This document shows, piece after piece, positions 63,320 to 64,000 of a DNA stretch of 64,000 nucleotides. The DNA lies in the NCBI GenBank assembly GCA_016778465.1, contig JADHPM010000007.1, forward strand, positions 1-64,000, read 5' to 3'. Origin of the DNA: Methylophilaceae bacterium (lineage in GTDB: Bacteria; Pseudomonadota; Gammaproteobacteria; Burkholderiales; Methylophilaceae). The notes below the pieces were generated by a model. It was given only the letters and a program-made list of their open reading frames with translations. It did not search any database and was not told where the DNA came from. A program made the position numbers and the translations under genes. Position 1 is the stretch's first letter. Every line of letters starts with the position of its first letter.

Positions 63320-64000
63320 GGGTAAATAATCCTCTCCACTACTTTTGCCGAATTAATCACACCGGGCAAACCTGCTCCAGGATGAGTTCCAGCGCCAACA
63401 TAAAACAAATTATCATACAAATCATCTTGATTATGTGTTCTAAACCAAGCGGATTGACTAAGCAATGGTGCAATAGAAAACCCTGAGCCATGAGGTGTTC
63501 GATAGTTTTCTTTGAAATCTATTGGTGTCATTGAAAAGACGTTTTCACTATTAGTATTAATTCCAGGCAAAATTGTATTATCAAGGGCTAGCATTACCTC
63601 TGAGGTAAATTCATCTTTTATATCACTCCAATTATGGCCACCTTTTAAGTTTGGCACAGGAACTAACGCATAAAAGCTATCCCCTTTAGGTGGCGCAAAA
63701 GATCCATCCGTGCACGTTGGGCGATGTAGATAAATGGAAAAATCCTCTGCTAATTTGTGATCATCAAAGATATCTTTTAATAATTCTTTATATCTTGGGC
63801 CCATCCAAATAGTGTGATGAGCTATATTTTCATACTTAACTTTTGAGCCAAAAAATATTACAAATAAACCCATCGAGTGTTTTGAGAATTTTTTTATAAA
63901 TGAATTATGCAAAGAAATTTTTTCTCTGCCTAAAAGTTCCGATGAGATTTGAATGGGGTCTGCATTACAAATTAGTTTATCGAAATTAGCTTGTTTTCCA
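63316..64000 (-). CDS. crtI: Phytoene desaturase, C-terminal part (gene continues past window end)
   Basis: Frame stays open to base 64000 (...GKQANFDKLICNADPIQISSELLGREKISLHNSFIKKF); 'GAGTHPGAGLPGVINSAKVV' C-terminal motif. Confidence 0.93.
   Translation of the reverse strand, partial: GKQANFDKLICNADPIQISSELLGREKISLHNSFIKKFSKHSMGLFVIFFGSKVKYENIAHHTIWMGPRYKELLKDIFDDHKLAEDFSIYLHRPTCTDGSFAPPKGDSFYALVPVPNLKGGHNWSDIKDEFTSEVMLALDNTILPGINTNSENVFSMTPIDFKENYRTPHGSGFSIAPLLSQSAWFRTHNQDDLYDNLFYVGAGTHPGAGLPGVINSAKVVERIIYP

Overview
This 64 kb window is AT-rich, gene-dense chromosomal DNA from a small-genome proteobacterium. Gene content and order (rimP-nusA-infB-rbfA-truB-rpsO-pnp, gmk-rpoZ-spoT-ridA-recG-ubiC-ubiA, argC/DUF6776-like/bactofilin/erpA) suggest a marine betaproteobacterial methylotroph of the OM43/Methylophilales type; this placement is inference. 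Most of 1-51 kb is housekeeping: translation, heme, Arg, fatty-acid and ubiquinone genes, stringent response, and four tRNAs (Phe, and a His-Arg-Pro cluster). I saw no IS elements, prophage or CRISPR. The accessory parts are: (i) a TonB receptor with a small membrane protein at 0-1.9 kb, possibly cobalamin-related; (ii) a stand-alone inverse-autotransporter/intimin-type beta-barrel followed by a Cys-rich secreted protein of unknown family (42.3-44.2 kb); (iii) a DUF2256/cryptochrome-DASH/FeS-BCP photolyase operon (51.3-54.3 kb); (iv) a run of small lipoproteins and membrane proteins (54.3-60.5 kb); (v) a retinal cluster crtI-crtB-crtY-blh (60.4-64.0 kb) that runs off the window end, so a proteorhodopsin gene is predicted nearby. 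The strongest leads are a Blh-family enzyme with Ala at a position where characterised Blh has a metal-ligand His, the detached inverse-autotransporter pair, a DksA with a near-perfect 33-bp tandem repeat encoding a histone-H1-like tail, and a structured candidate sRNA with a C-rich loop and its own terminator at about 10.93-11.03 kb.
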